64,000 nucleotides of DNA. Source: CAVTZP01 sp963739245. GTDB taxonomy: Bacteria; Chloroflexota; Dehalococcoidia; Dehalococcoidales; BS750m-G39. A program made the translations under genes and the position numbers. Of the stretch, positions 1 through 8,555 are shown piece by piece. The stretch covers positions 98,174 to 162,173 of the forward strand of contig CAVTZP010000004.1 of assembly GCA_963739245.1 (NCBI GenBank), written 5' to 3'. The stretch's first letter is position 1. Each line of letters opens with the position of its first letter. The notes below the pieces were generated by a model that saw nothing but the letters and a program-made list of their open reading frames with translations, was not told the DNA's origin and ran no database searches.

Positions 1-43
1 CCGCCCGCTAAGACAGTCGAGAGCGTGACTAGGAGGCCCAGTG

Positions 44-1291
44 ATGAACCACCCAGCTACCTTGAATTATACAGAGGATGTAGAACCCTGTCAAAACCCA
101 GCGGAGCTGAGTTACCAGAGGAGGAACAGCAGTGCTGTAACCAGGGAACTCGCAACTGTAGTAAACAGTCTGGTAGATACCGAGTTCCGGCATCAGCTTC
201 ACAGCACGAAGCATCAAGTTGGAGCCGGATGTCTGATGGAGCCAATATGGAAGGCATATCTACTTAGTTTTATTCTCGATATGGATTGCACAAATGACTT
301 GGTCAGAAAACTTGAAGAAAATTCGAGTCTTGCCGAAGCCTGTGGTTTCAACATGGACAAGCCTCTACCCCGCCGTTGGACGTTCGACCGTTTCATAATA
401 TCACTAGCCGAGCATCTGGAACCGATAGAAAGGCTCCTAGACAAAGCAGTTGGCCAGCTTCACCAACAATTGCCTGACTTCGGAGCCACTGTTGCGGTTG
501 ATTCTACCCCAATCCGTAGCCATTCAAATCCTGGCAGGAAAATAAGGTCTGACTCAGAAGCAGGATTCATAGTCAAAGAAGGCGTCCCGCACAAGGTGTG
601 GAGGTGGGGCTATAAACTGCACCTACTTGTTGATACAGCTTGGGAATTGCCCATTGCCTGTGATGTCACCTTGGCACGGGAATCTGATGTTACTCACCTG
701 ATACCGCTAATAGACAAAGCGGCCAAAAGATTTAATTGGTTTAGACCTTGGCATGTGGTAGCAGACAAAGGATATGACGCCGGGTATAACTACAAGGCTA
801 TTCATGACATGGGGTCAATTCCGATTATCAAGATGAAAGAAAAGCAGCAAAGCGAAGGCAGGTATTCGATTGATGGGTTGGGCATTCCGCATTGCCAATC
901 TGGGTTGCCACTTCTGCTTAAAGACCATGACGAGAAAAAGGGGTTGAGATACATCTGCCCTCACAAGGCAGGTAAAGCTGACTGTTCTTTATCTCACCAA
1001 TGCGCACTCAAAGTTGTCTGGATAAGACCCCTTTGGGAATACCGAAAATTATGCACAATTCCGAGAGACAGTGATGAGTGGAATGCGATATACTCGAAGA
1101 GAACCGCCGTGGAGAGGGTCAATTCGAAGTTAAAGGAGCATCGCAGGCTGAATTCCCACTGCCACCGGGGGCTGACAAAGGTAAGGCTTCACTGCCTTAT
1201 GAGTGTGCTTTCCTTGGCAATTACAGCTTTGGCTGAGGTAAATGCCAACAATATTGAGAGAGTCAGAGCTTGCACACGAAAAATCGCTTGA
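44..1291 (+). CDS. IS4/IS5-type DDE transposase
   Basis: This gene encodes a cut-and-paste transposase with an RNase H-like DDE core. The likely triad is Asp154 in AVDSTPIRS, Asp242 in VVADKGYD and Glu358 in KRTAVERVNSKLKEH (numbered from the GTG at 41); the YxxxK-like ERVNSKLKEHR segment after the Glu is typical of IS4/IS5-type enzymes. About 415 residues is full length for such a protein, and no frameshift is seen. AGGAGG at 31-36 fits the ATG at 44 better than the GTG at 41. The left end of the element lies at or beyond the window edge, and I could not identify terminal inverted repeats. The element sits beside the accessory cluster at 1.5-4.1 kb. The family (IS5, IS1182 or relatives) is uncertain. 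Confidence 0.85.
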   Translation: MNHPATLNYTEDVEPCQNPAELSYQRRNSSAVTRELATVVNSLVDTEFRHQLHSTKHQVGAGCLMEPIWKAYLLSFILDMDCTNDLVRKLEENSSLAEACGFNMDKPLPRRWTFDRFIISLAEHLEPIERLLDKAVGQLHQQLPDFGATVAVDSTPIRSHSNPGRKIRSDSEAGFIVKEGVPHKVWRWGYKLHLLVDTAWELPIACDVTLARESDVTHLIPLIDKAAKRFNWFRPWHVVADKGYDAGYNYKAIHDMGSIPIIKMKEKQQSEGRYSIDGLGIPHCQSGLPLLLKDHDEKKGLRYICPHKAGKADCSLSHQCALKVVWIRPLWEYRKLCTIPRDSDEWNAIYSKRTAVERVNSKLKEHRRLNSHCHRGLTKVRLHCLMSVLSLAITALAEVNANNIERVRACTRKIA

Positions 1292-1546
1292 AATTAGATG
1301 CACTCTCAGCACTTGTGGGGTGAGCTTATTACAAATAAAAATAAAGATGCCTAGCGAGGATCCCTTGCTAGGTGTGGGTATGGTCTGTCGTCAGGGATAG
1401 TGTGGTGATGGAGAATAGCATCCTCAAGGGGGATTAGGGTGGATGTAAGCTAGTGAGGATAGAGCAGGTCTCTCAATTCTATTTTAATCTCGCTATTACT
1501 CTTAATACACGTCAAATGATATGGTTCACAGATGATATCATTATTT
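1292..1546. other. Intergenic region with a small inverted repeat
   Basis: No gene is seen here. An imperfect inverted repeat at about 1350-1372 (CCTAGC ... GCTAGG arms around a BamHI-like centre) could be a hairpin at the transposase end or part of the IS right flank. It has no T-run, so it is not a convincing terminator. Confidence 0.3.
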
Positions 1547-2518
1547 TCAGGTCAACTTGGTAAGCGAGGTTTGGGCAAATCGTTTTATTCGTTTGTTCCG
1601 AAGAGCAGCCAGGTTGAAATAGTGCAAGTGTACTGAACCATGACCTACTGTGTTATCCTCTTGGTTAAAATAAAATTTAGTCTTATCAACACCACAGACA
1701 TAAATTCTGCACTGGTCACCATAAGACTGGTCATTCACATACACAACACAAGTTTGTGCTTGTTCGCTGACCATTTTACAATCCCTAAGAAGATCAACAG
1801 ACTCACTAGCAAATGAAGGCACCAATACCAAATCAACCGGCTCGTAAAGAGTTATGTTGTGGTTGAGCTTGCGTAAATCGTTTGCAGTATTGTCATCACG
1901 AATATCGGCACAAATCAGCACAATAAGAATTCCGTATTCAGTATGAATCACGTTGATTTTGTCAGACGGGGGAACAAATATTCTCTCTGGCACACCTCCT
2001 AACTTCCCCAGCCTATGTTTGTATTGAATGATAGGGTCAGGCTTATCGGGAGTATATATCAGGCATATGCCGTGGGGCTTCTTTGTTTTTTCTGTCTCAG
2101 CGTATGAACCTGCAAATATGTAGCTATGATACCTTTTCGAGAGCTCTGCAAGCTTTATTATCAGGCTGTTATGTCTGAGGAAGGGGTAGCAATACTCGCT
2201 TAATAACACTATCCTTGCACCTTTTCTACAGGCAGTTCTCGTATTTTTTACTATAGATCCCTCTACTTCTTTAGCAAACTGCTCACCTTTTATCATTCGA
2301 GGACTAAAGTCACCCCTTTTTACAGTCTTAGTGTTAGCGAGTGGAATGCGCATAGATATCAATGCTATTTTGTACCGGTATATTGTCTTATGAAAGTTGG
2401 AACGGGGAAATATAGGTAACCACTTATGGGGTGATTTTAATTGGGTATCATAGGCTTCTTCTATTCGTCTATCTATATAGCGTGCTCGTCTGCTACGAGT
2501 CTTGTGCTGCTTAGTCAT
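1547..2518 (-). CDS. Nitrilase/carbon-nitrogen hydrolase superfamily protein
   Basis: A 323-residue protein with the nitrilase-superfamily catalytic triad: Glu108 in VLLSEYC, Lys167 in QYKHRLGK and Cys203 in LICADIRD, with spacings (59 and 36) close to the family's. The first 50 residues are basic and not part of the fold. Members hydrolyse or condense C-N bonds (amides, nitriles, carbamoyl groups); the substrate here cannot be predicted. The segment after the Cys (VDLVLVPSFASES) fits the usual alpha-beta-beta-alpha core. It is the last gene of a three-gene minus-strand cluster with two unrecognised proteins, next to a transposase and in AT-rich DNA, which suggests a horizontally acquired accessory function. 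ATG start at 2518. Confidence 0.75.
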   Translation of the reverse strand: MTKQHKTRSRRARYIDRRIEEAYDTQLKSPHKWLPIFPRSNFHKTIYRYKIALISMRIPLANTKTVKRGDFSPRMIKGEQFAKEVEGSIVKNTRTACRKGARIVLLSEYCYPFLRHNSLIIKLAELSKRYHSYIFAGSYAETEKTKKPHGICLIYTPDKPDPIIQYKHRLGKLGGVPERIFVPPSDKINVIHTEYGILIVLICADIRDDNTANDLRKLNHNITLYEPVDLVLVPSFASESVDLLRDCKMVSEQAQTCVVYVNDQSYGDQCRIYVCGVDKTKFYFNQEDNTVGHGSVHLHYFNLAALRNKRIKRFAQTSLTKLT

Positions 2519-2635
2519 TGTTTGTGCCTTTTTCGGTTTTGTAAAACAAGCAACACCAAAACAGCTTTCTCCCAGTAATCAAACTATGGGAAACTGTCAT
2601 TGGGCCTATCTTCCGCTACAGCAAGAGTAAATTCA

Positions 2636-3106
2636 CTATACACGTCTCTTTCTAATAACCGCAGCAATTTCGCCTTTTTGCCAGCGTGGCACACAATTAC
2701 GCTCGTGACTACAATCCACACCTATAGCCTTCTCATTTATGTCGGCGATCAAGTCCTGGCATTCTGGGTGTTTAATTGTGATAGTCTTCTTTATTTCAAA
2801 AATGGACATGTATTTCCCAATTATTCCGATTTGTTCGAAGTAACAGACCGATGGCTCAGACAACCTTGCTTCTAAAGTCCTTAGGTATCCGGCACAATGG
2901 GCAGTGTGTGTTTCGTATAGGCAACCGTCTGTCTTATCACCATTTTGCCCCCAGCTAACTTCCTTGTTGACTAATTCATAAGTTGCCGTGCCGATTTCTC
3001 GACGATGGATTAATATTCTTATTGTATCTTTATACTCTGTGACCAGAACTTTGCTTACTTGCCCAAAGATTATCTGGTCAATTAAATCAGTATCAACACC
3101 AATCAT
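2636..3106 (-). CDS. Hypothetical protein, middle gene of accessory cluster
   Basis: I do not recognise this 156-residue protein. It has no clear signal peptide or membrane segment. The N-terminal half (about 1-50) looks like an alternating beta-rich domain (QIIFGQVSKVLVTEYKDTIR), and the C-terminal part contains Cys and His residues (CSHERNCVPRW) that could bind metal, followed by a basic tail (IRKRRV). The ATG at 3106 has only a weak Shine-Dalgarno. It lies 117 bp upstream of the nitrilase-like gene and 98 bp downstream of the 293-residue gene on the same strand, so co-transcription is plausible. Its lack of overlap with better candidates on the other strand supports it being a real gene. 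Confidence 0.55.
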   Translation of the reverse strand: MIGVDTDLIDQIIFGQVSKVLVTEYKDTIRILIHRREIGTATYELVNKEVSWGQNGDKTDGCLYETHTAHCAGYLRTLEARLSEPSVCYFEQIGIIGKYMSIFEIKKTITIKHPECQDLIADINEKAIGVDCSHERNCVPRWQKGEIAAVIRKRRV

Positions 3107-3204
3107 ATCTTATTGCCTTCATGAAGGATGCGGTGAGAATTCGTACTAACATTGCTAAAAATCAAGACTGGGGTTTTGCGAAACCTGTTTGGTTGCTTCA
3201 CGTC

Positions 3205-4086
3205 TTAAATCAGAGGGGCTATTTCTTCAACTATTCGTCTGCTAAAATCCCTAGCTCGCTTGGATAAAACGGCTGGGTCTGTGTTCACTTCATGAACCAG
3301 CCCTATCAGATTAGTATGATTATTTTCACCATGCTTCGAGAATAACCCAACTGCATGGTCCTTGCCATGGACACTCATTGCCACCCATTTATACTCTTCA
3401 GATAATTGTTTATATTTCTTGAGGTTGGATACATCTTCTCCATAAGTCAAATAGAGCAACTCAGGCAGTGAGCCGAACTGCTTAGGTTCAGCGAAGATGT
3501 TGTCCATTCTGAAAGTTCCCGACTCTATCTGTTCGGCCGCAATTCCTAAATCGGTTGCAACCGTCTTAATTTCTATCGTGTGTTCACTTTTTACACTCTT
3601 GTCTGCCTGCTCTTGCATGACTTGTTTGTATATGCCCAACCACATGTTCGCACTTTTATTAGATACTAGGCTGGCCTTATCAAAAAAGTCATCGAGTTTC
3701 TCTTGGGTCGTTGGATACGGGTGTGAAGTGTGTACGCCATTGTTCTTGTACGAAAGCCTTATCCAGATCTTACTATGACGAGGAGCCCTACAAACAGTAA
3801 TGGACGTGCTTGCCTCGGCTTCTATGCCATCGAAAGACACACAAATCTTCGGGTAAAGGACGACTGGTCCTTCATGATATTCTATTTTGCACCGTCGACC
3901 TATTAACCGGGCTTTCTTATAGCCGAAGTCCTCAGGCTTCTCTTTAAGGTGAGCTTCAAAGCTCTCTAGCTTGCCTACGAGCAGTTCCGTAACGGAGTCT
4001 GTTTGTGTAGAGCTTAACTCCCCTATGGAGGAGCATATTCTCCCAAAACGGAGTACTAGTCCAATATGGTTCCCGTTTGATGTCAC
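3205..4086 (-). CDS. Hypothetical protein, first gene of accessory cluster
   Basis: A 293-residue soluble protein that I cannot assign to a family. It shows a beta-rich N-terminal part (about 1-110, with VLYPKICVSFDGI and TSITVCRAP strands), a helical middle (120-170, MWLGIYKQVMQEQADK), and a C-terminal helix ending KRARDFSRRIVEEIAPLI. No signal peptide, membrane segment or catalytic motif is evident. The start is a GTG at 4086 with poor Shine-Dalgarno support. Just upstream lie two tandem extended -10 promoter elements. It is the promoter-proximal gene of the minus-strand cluster ending in the nitrilase-like enzyme, so its role is likely linked to that enzyme, but this is inference from position only. 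Confidence 0.55.
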   Translation of the reverse strand: MTSNGNHIGLVLRFGRICSSIGELSSTQTDSVTELLVGKLESFEAHLKEKPEDFGYKKARLIGRRCKIEYHEGPVVLYPKICVSFDGIEAEASTSITVCRAPRHSKIWIRLSYKNNGVHTSHPYPTTQEKLDDFFDKASLVSNKSANMWLGIYKQVMQEQADKSVKSEHTIEIKTVATDLGIAAEQIESGTFRMDNIFAEPKQFGSLPELLYLTYGEDVSNLKKYKQLSEEYKWVAMSVHGKDHAVGLFSKHGENNHTNLIGLVHEVNTDPAVLSKRARDFSRRIVEEIAPLI

Positions 4087-4110
4087 GAGCGACGTCTCTT
4101 TCGTCTCTTT

Positions 4111-4148
4111 GTTATCATTATAACACTAAGTTATCATTATAACACTAA
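4111..4148 (-). promoter_or_regulatory. Tandem 19-bp repeat carrying two extended -10 boxes
   Basis: Two exact copies of a 19-bp unit abut at 4111-4129 and 4130-4148. Read on the minus strand, each contains TGTTATAAT, a perfect extended -10 element (TATAAT at 4117-4122 and 4136-4141). A TTGACA lies at 4150-4155 on the same strand but is only 8 bp from the distal box, so the extended -10 boxes probably suffice. They would drive the 293-residue gene from about 4110 and 4129. Confidence 0.5.
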
Positions 4149-4398
4149 TTGTCAAATATGCTTTAATAATATTGAGTTTAGGGCTAAAAACCCAATACTA
4201 CATCTACTTATTAGTAATTGTACAACAATGCATATCATTTTACAACAAGTTAAAAGATGTATTACTCCGAACGAAAGTACTATAACAAGACCAAGTGAAA
4301 TCACGGATTAAAGAGTTTACATAACTCCTGCACTTCCCTCCTTATTAAGGGAAGGGGGTCAGGGGGATAGGTTGCTAGATAATCTCGGTTATTCTTGT
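4149..4398. other. Intergenic AT-rich region
   Basis: Non-coding as far as I can see. It is very AT-rich from 4149 to about 4320 and then holds a C/G-rich imperfect hairpin (CTTCCCT ... AGGGAAG near 4333-4355) without a T-tail. The boundary between accessory DNA and the nfeD housekeeping block lies here. Confidence 0.35.
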
Positions 4399-4427
4399 TT
4401 TACAAGGGGGTGAGGCGGGTATATAAT
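4399..4427 (+). promoter_or_regulatory. Sigma-70-type promoter of nfeD
   Basis: TTTACA at 4399-4404 and TATAAT at 4422-4427 are separated by 17 bp. Transcription would start near 4434, only about 8 nt before the nfeD ATG, giving a nearly leaderless mRNA. No Shine-Dalgarno is visible before that ATG, which agrees with this. Confidence 0.6.
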
Positions 4428-4441
4428 TTAGAGCCACTGAC

Positions 4442-5770
4442 ATGAGTAAGAGATTATTTAGAGCCTTGCGTCTTGCCTTCTTTATCGCTTTGCTGGCTGG
4501 AGTTTTATTATCAGCTGTGGTCAGTGCCAGCAGCCAGTTAGTCCAGGTGCTAAATGTTGAGGGCGTCATTGTCCCGGTGGTTGCTGATTATATTGACCGG
4601 GGTATCAGCAAGGCTGAGGATGAGAATGCTGCCGTCTGCATCATTGAGTTAGATACGCCGGGAGGACTGTTGGGGTCAACCGAGACGATAGTCAAGAGGA
4701 TTATGAATGCTAGTGTTCCCGTTGTTGTCTATGTTTCTCCCCAGGGTGCCTGGGCGGCTTCGGCAGGAACCTTTATTACCCTGTCGGCCCATATTGCCGC
4801 CATGACGCCGGGCACTACTATTGGTGCTGCCCATCCGGTAAGTGGTGGCGGGGAGCAGATACCGGAAGAGCAAATGAAAAAGATAACCGAGTTCTCAGCT
4901 AAGTGGATGAAGACCATTGCCCAAGAGCGAGGTCGTAATATTGACGAGGCCCAGCTGGCCGTAATTGAAAGCAAATCATTCACCGATGTTGACGCACTAA
5001 GTTCCAATCTCATTGACCTTAGGGCTGATAGTTTAGATAGCCTTATCTCTCAAATAAATGGCTGGGAGGTCACCCTCTCCAATGGCAGGGAGGTTACCAT
5101 AAATACCACCGGCTACGAGTTGGCGAGGCAGGAGATGAGCTTTGTTGAGCGCTTTTTGCATGCTATCAGCAACCCTAACATTGCCTATATTCTGCTTAGC
5201 ATCGGCACTTTAGGCATATTTGCTGAGATTTACCACCCGGGGGCGTTCTTTCCTGGAATTATAGGCGCTATTAGCCTGCTTCTTGCCTTCTATGCTCTGG
5301 ATGTCCTTGACGCCAGATGGGGGGGAACATTACTCATCCTGCTTGCCTTCGGTCTATTTATCGGCGAGGCACTCACCGCCGGTTTTGGTTTATTTGCCGC
5401 CGGGGGTATAATCTCCTTAGTCCTCGGTTCCTTAATTCTATTTCCGGGAGGTGGGGCATTGTTTCAAATAAGCCCATGGCTGATTGCCATAGTCGTAATC
5501 TTGGTCGCTGGTTTCTTCGCCTTCGTCATTCAGCGGGTAATCCGGGTCCACCACCGCCAGGCATACACCGGCCGGGAGGAGCTGGTGGGTAAAACCGCTG
5601 TGGTCAGGGTAGCCCTTGACCCCGAGGGTATGGTTCTATTTAAGGGTGAACTCTGGACGGCGCTGTCAGAGAAGGGTCGGGTGAAACCCGGGGAGGAGGT
5701 GATTATCACCAGGGTTGAGGGCTTAAAGCTGTATGTAATTAAGAAAGGGAAAAAGGAGGCAAACAAATGA
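4442..5770 (+). CDS. nfeD: NfeD-family membrane serine protease (ClpP-class)
   Basis: Full-length NfeD (442 residues). A signal peptide (1-25) is followed by a ClpP-like protease domain (about 30-220) with ELDTPGGLLGS, the oxyanion-type loop and the catalytic Ser region WAASAGT; the partner Lys would lie in the EEQMKKITEF segment. Four or five membrane segments follow (about 235-375), and then a soluble OB-fold NfeD domain (TGREELVGKTAVVR). NfeD proteases work with SPFH proteins at the membrane, probably cleaving stomatin-like proteins or acting in membrane quality control. The next gene, overlapping by 4 bp, encodes just such a slipin, so the pair is a classic nfeD-slipin operon. The ATG at 4442 is chosen from the signal peptide and promoter position. 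Confidence 0.92.
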   Translation: MSKRLFRALRLAFFIALLAGVLLSAVVSASSQLVQVLNVEGVIVPVVADYIDRGISKAEDENAAVCIIELDTPGGLLGSTETIVKRIMNASVPVVVYVSPQGAWAASAGTFITLSAHIAAMTPGTTIGAAHPVSGGGEQIPEEQMKKITEFSAKWMKTIAQERGRNIDEAQLAVIESKSFTDVDALSSNLIDLRADSLDSLISQINGWEVTLSNGREVTINTTGYELARQEMSFVERFLHAISNPNIAYILLSIGTLGIFAEIYHPGAFFPGIIGAISLLLAFYALDVLDARWGGTLLILLAFGLFIGEALTAGFGLFAAGGIISLVLGSLILFPGGGALFQISPWLIAIVVILVAGFFAFVIQRVIRVHHRQAYTGREELVGKTAVVRVALDPEGMVLFKGELWTALSEKGRVKPGEEVIITRVEGLKLYVIKKGKKEANK

Positions 5771-6549
5771 ACCCAATTGTAATCGGAGTAATTGTTTTAG
5801 TCTTGCTCATAATTCTCCCGATGACAGTTAAGATTGTCAAGGAGTGGGAGCGGGGGGTCATTCTTCGTCTGGGGCGGCTGATTGGAGCTAAGGGTCCTGG
5901 CTTCTTTCTCATCATCCCCTTTGTTGACCGGATGACAAAGGTAGACCTCAGGATAGTGACCCTGGATGTCCCACCACAGGATGTAATTACCAAGGATAAT
6001 GTTACCGTCAGGGTAGATGCTGTAGTCTATTTCCGGGTGGTTGACGCTGAGGCGGCGGTAGTTAAGATCTTAGACCACATCAGGGCTACCTCGCTGATAT
6101 CCCAGACGACACTACGAAATGTACTGGGGCAATCTGAGCTTGACGAACTGCTGATGAAGAGGGATAAGCTTAATCAGATGCTGCAGAAGATAATTGACGA
6201 GCAGACTGAGCCGTGGGGGGTGAAGGTCAGCATCGTAGAGATTAGGACAGTTGAGCTCCCAGAAACGATGAGGCGCTCTATGGCGGCCCAGGCTGAGGCG
6301 GAGAGAGAGAGGCGAGCCAAAGTCATCCACGCCGAGGGTGAGTTTCAAGCCGCAGCGAAGCTGGCTGAGGCCGGGCATATTATCAGCCAGGAACCAACAA
6401 CATTGCAGCTTCGTTATCTACAGACTCTAGTTGAGATAGCTTCAGAAAGAAATAGCACTATAATCTTTCCCATACCTATTGACCTGATTAAGATGTTTAT
6501 GAGGCCAGAAGAACCAGCACAGCGCTTAAGTGGAAAGACTACCAAATAG
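5767..6549 (+). CDS. Slipin/stomatin-like SPFH protein
   Basis: A 260-residue SPFH/band-7 protein with one N-terminal membrane anchor (about 3-20), a cytoplasmic prohibitin domain (EWERGVILRLGRL through the VDLRIVTLDVPPQDVITKDN segment) and a C-terminal Ala/Glu-rich coiled region (AAQAEAERERRAKVIHAEGE) used for oligomerisation. Slipins form ring-like microdomains in the inner membrane and are partners or substrates of NfeD. Start ATG overlaps the nfeD stop (ATGA), which implies translational coupling. Length and motifs are normal for slipin-2-like bacterial and archaeal proteins. Confidence 0.92.
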   Translation: MNPIVIGVIVLVLLIILPMTVKIVKEWERGVILRLGRLIGAKGPGFFLIIPFVDRMTKVDLRIVTLDVPPQDVITKDNVTVRVDAVVYFRVVDAEAAVVKILDHIRATSLISQTTLRNVLGQSELDELLMKRDKLNQMLQKIIDEQTEPWGVKVSIVEIRTVELPETMRRSMAAQAEAERERRAKVIHAEGEFQAAAKLAEAGHIISQEPTTLQLRYLQTLVEIASERNSTIIFPIPIDLIKMFMRPEEPAQRLSGKTTK

Positions 6550-6559
6550 CTAAGGGGGG

Positions 6560-7339
6560 TTAGTCACGCAAGGTAACGTCTCCGGCGACAATTTTGGTCA
6601 GGCTGCCATCGGATTGGCGAAGGAGCAAGCTGCCATCCTTGGTTACTGACTCAGCGATGCCTTCATAGGTGGTTTCGTCTGAGCTTACCTGAACCTTTTT
6701 GCCCAGTGTTACCAGGTTATCCCGCCATTCTTGATAAACAGGCCCCCCCGCGGGCAAAGCCAGGTATAATCTTTCTATTTCGGCTAAAAGGCAGCGTATC
6801 ATATCTAGCTGAGATACGTCTCTCCCTAGCTCCTGGGAGAGACTGGTGGCAGTGGGCGGGATTTCGGGGAAATCAGAGAGCCTGAGATTAACATTTACCC
6901 CGATACCGATAATAGCGTAGTCCACCTTGTTACCCTTTACCTCGTTTTCAATTAAAATCCCACACACCTTTTTGCCATTAATAAGGATGTCGTTAGGCCA
7001 CTTAATCTGTGATTTTAAACCGGTGACCTTCTCAAGGCAATGGACTACGGCTAGAGATGCTATCATAATAAGGGAAGACAGGTAACCCAGCTCAGGATAG
7101 AGGATGACGGACAAAGCGATGCTCCCCCGGGGTGATAGCCAGGCTCGCTTTATCCGTCCCTTGCCGGCAGTTTGCTCCTCAGCAATGACAACGGTTCCCT
7201 CAGCCGCTCCCCGCTGCGCCTCTTGTTTGGCGACATCGTTGGTTGAAGTCAGGCTGGGATAGTAAATAACCCTCTGACCGATAAAACGTGTCCCTAGATT
7301 ATCGGTAATGGCGGCGGCCGTTAGGCTACTGTCTTTCAT
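6560..7339 (-). CDS. birA: Biotin--[acetyl-CoA-carboxylase] ligase (no HTH domain)
   Basis: Biotin protein ligase of about 259 residues. It activates biotin to biotinyl-AMP and transfers it to the BCCP of acyl-CoA carboxylases. Visible motifs are STNDVAK (biotin and ATP pocket), EEQTAGKGRIKRAW (the GRGRR-like loop), SIALSVIL, IKWPNDILING and the catalytic KVCGILIE with IGIGVNVN. A C-terminal SH3-like domain follows. The N-terminal winged-helix repressor domain of E. coli BirA is absent, so this is a monofunctional enzyme. An open frame extends to 7429, but the ATG at 7339 is preceded by AGAGGT at good spacing and matches the family's N-terminus. It ends 10 bp from the convergent slipin gene. 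Confidence 0.93.
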   Translation of the reverse strand: MKDSSLTAAAITDNLGTRFIGQRVIYYPSLTSTNDVAKQEAQRGAAEGTVVIAEEQTAGKGRIKRAWLSPRGSIALSVILYPELGYLSSLIMIASLAVVHCLEKVTGLKSQIKWPNDILINGKKVCGILIENEVKGNKVDYAIIGIGVNVNLRLSDFPEIPPTATSLSQELGRDVSQLDMIRCLLAEIERLYLALPAGGPVYQEWRDNLVTLGKKVQVSSDETTYEGIAESVTKDGSLLLRQSDGSLTKIVAGDVTLRD

Positions 7340-7450
7340 TTCTAGACCTCTGCTTAAGCGATGATAGTTTAAAATATCCAGGGCAATTAAACAACCTTGA
7401 CACAGGATTAGGGTCAAGGCATAATGCAATAATGCCGTGGGGGGAATTTG

Positions 7451-8545
7451 ATGGCTGGTGAGTCTACCTTCAGTTGGAATAATTTTATCAGGGCTGATTT
7501 GTCCGGGCTTAAGAGCTATGCTGCCAGTAAGTCTAGTGGACCATCTAAGGAACTTGAGGCAGTTATCAAGTTAGATGCCAATGAGAACCCCTATGGTTGC
7601 TCACCGAGGGTACAGCAGGCTCTGGCGGCATTCTCCCACCTGAATCTTTACCCTGATAGTGGGCAGGTTGAGCTTAGAAAGCTGCTGGCAGTTTATTCTG
7701 GTACTGATTCGGAACAAATAGTGGTAACAGCCGGCGGTGAGCAGCTAATAGAACTTATCTTACTTCTTCTGCTTGAGCGGGGGGATAAGGTAATAAACTG
7801 TGTTCCCACCTTTGATGTCTTTCGACTCAGAACCGAGGTGCTGGGTGGGATTGTGGTAAATGTCCCCCGGGATGATAACTTTACCGTTGATGTTAAGGCG
7901 GTGAAATCAGCCATAGATAACAAGACCAAGGTTATTCTTCTGGCGACTCCCAATAATCCTACCGGGACAGTCATACCCCGAGAGGATATACTGGACGTGG
8001 TCAGCACTGGGGTGCCGGTACTGGTTGATGAGGCATACTACGAGTTCTACGGAGAAACCATGGTGCCTCTGGTGAGCCAATATCCGAATATGATGGTCTT
8101 GCGCACATTCAGTAAATGGGCGGCGCTAGCTGGTCTGCGGATAGGTTATGGTATTTTGCCGCCTGAGGTAGCCAGTTACTTGCTGAGAATTAAGCCTATC
8201 TATGGGGTAAGTGCCGCGGCCACGGTGGCGGTGCGGGAGTCCTTGGCTGACATCGATTACCTGATGAGCAATGTTAAGGCAATAATTAGTGAAAGGAAAA
8301 GGCTTTTCCGTGAGCTAGAGAGGTTTAAGTTTCTCAAGCCATTCCCGTCGCAGGCTAACTTTATCTTCTGCCATGTTTTGAAGGGTAAAGCAACCGAACT
8401 CCGCCAAGCACTACAGTCAAAGGGAATACTGGTTTGTTCTTTCACTATGCCCCTTTTGGAAAATTCGCTACGAATAACTGTCGGCAAGCCAGAGCATACT
8501 GATGCCTTGGTTAAGGCGCTAAAGGAAATAGGCGGCTTACCGTAG
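7451..8545 (+). CDS. hisC: Histidinol-phosphate aminotransferase
   Basis: PLP-dependent class I/II aminotransferase of about 364 residues. It converts imidazole acetol phosphate and glutamate to histidinol phosphate and 2-oxoglutarate. Motifs: KLDANENPYG near the N-terminus, VVTAGGEQLIELI, TPNNPTGT, DEAYYEFYG, and the Schiff-base lysine in RTFSKWAALAGLRIGY, followed by the C-terminal RITVG arginine motif. The ATG at 7451 directly follows a TTG at 7448; GGGGGA upstream fits the ATG. No other his genes are nearby, so it may be a scattered his gene, or may also serve aromatic aminotransfer, as in several HisC homologues. Confidence 0.92.
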   Translation: MAGESTFSWNNFIRADLSGLKSYAASKSSGPSKELEAVIKLDANENPYGCSPRVQQALAAFSHLNLYPDSGQVELRKLLAVYSGTDSEQIVVTAGGEQLIELILLLLLERGDKVINCVPTFDVFRLRTEVLGGIVVNVPRDDNFTVDVKAVKSAIDNKTKVILLATPNNPTGTVIPREDILDVVSTGVPVLVDEAYYEFYGETMVPLVSQYPNMMVLRTFSKWAALAGLRIGYGILPPEVASYLLRIKPIYGVSAAATVAVRESLADIDYLMSNVKAIISERKRLFRELERFKFLKPFPSQANFIFCHVLKGKATELRQALQSKGILVCSFTMPLLENSLRITVGKPEHTDALVKALKEIGGLP

Positions 8546-8555
8546 CCTTCGGTCT

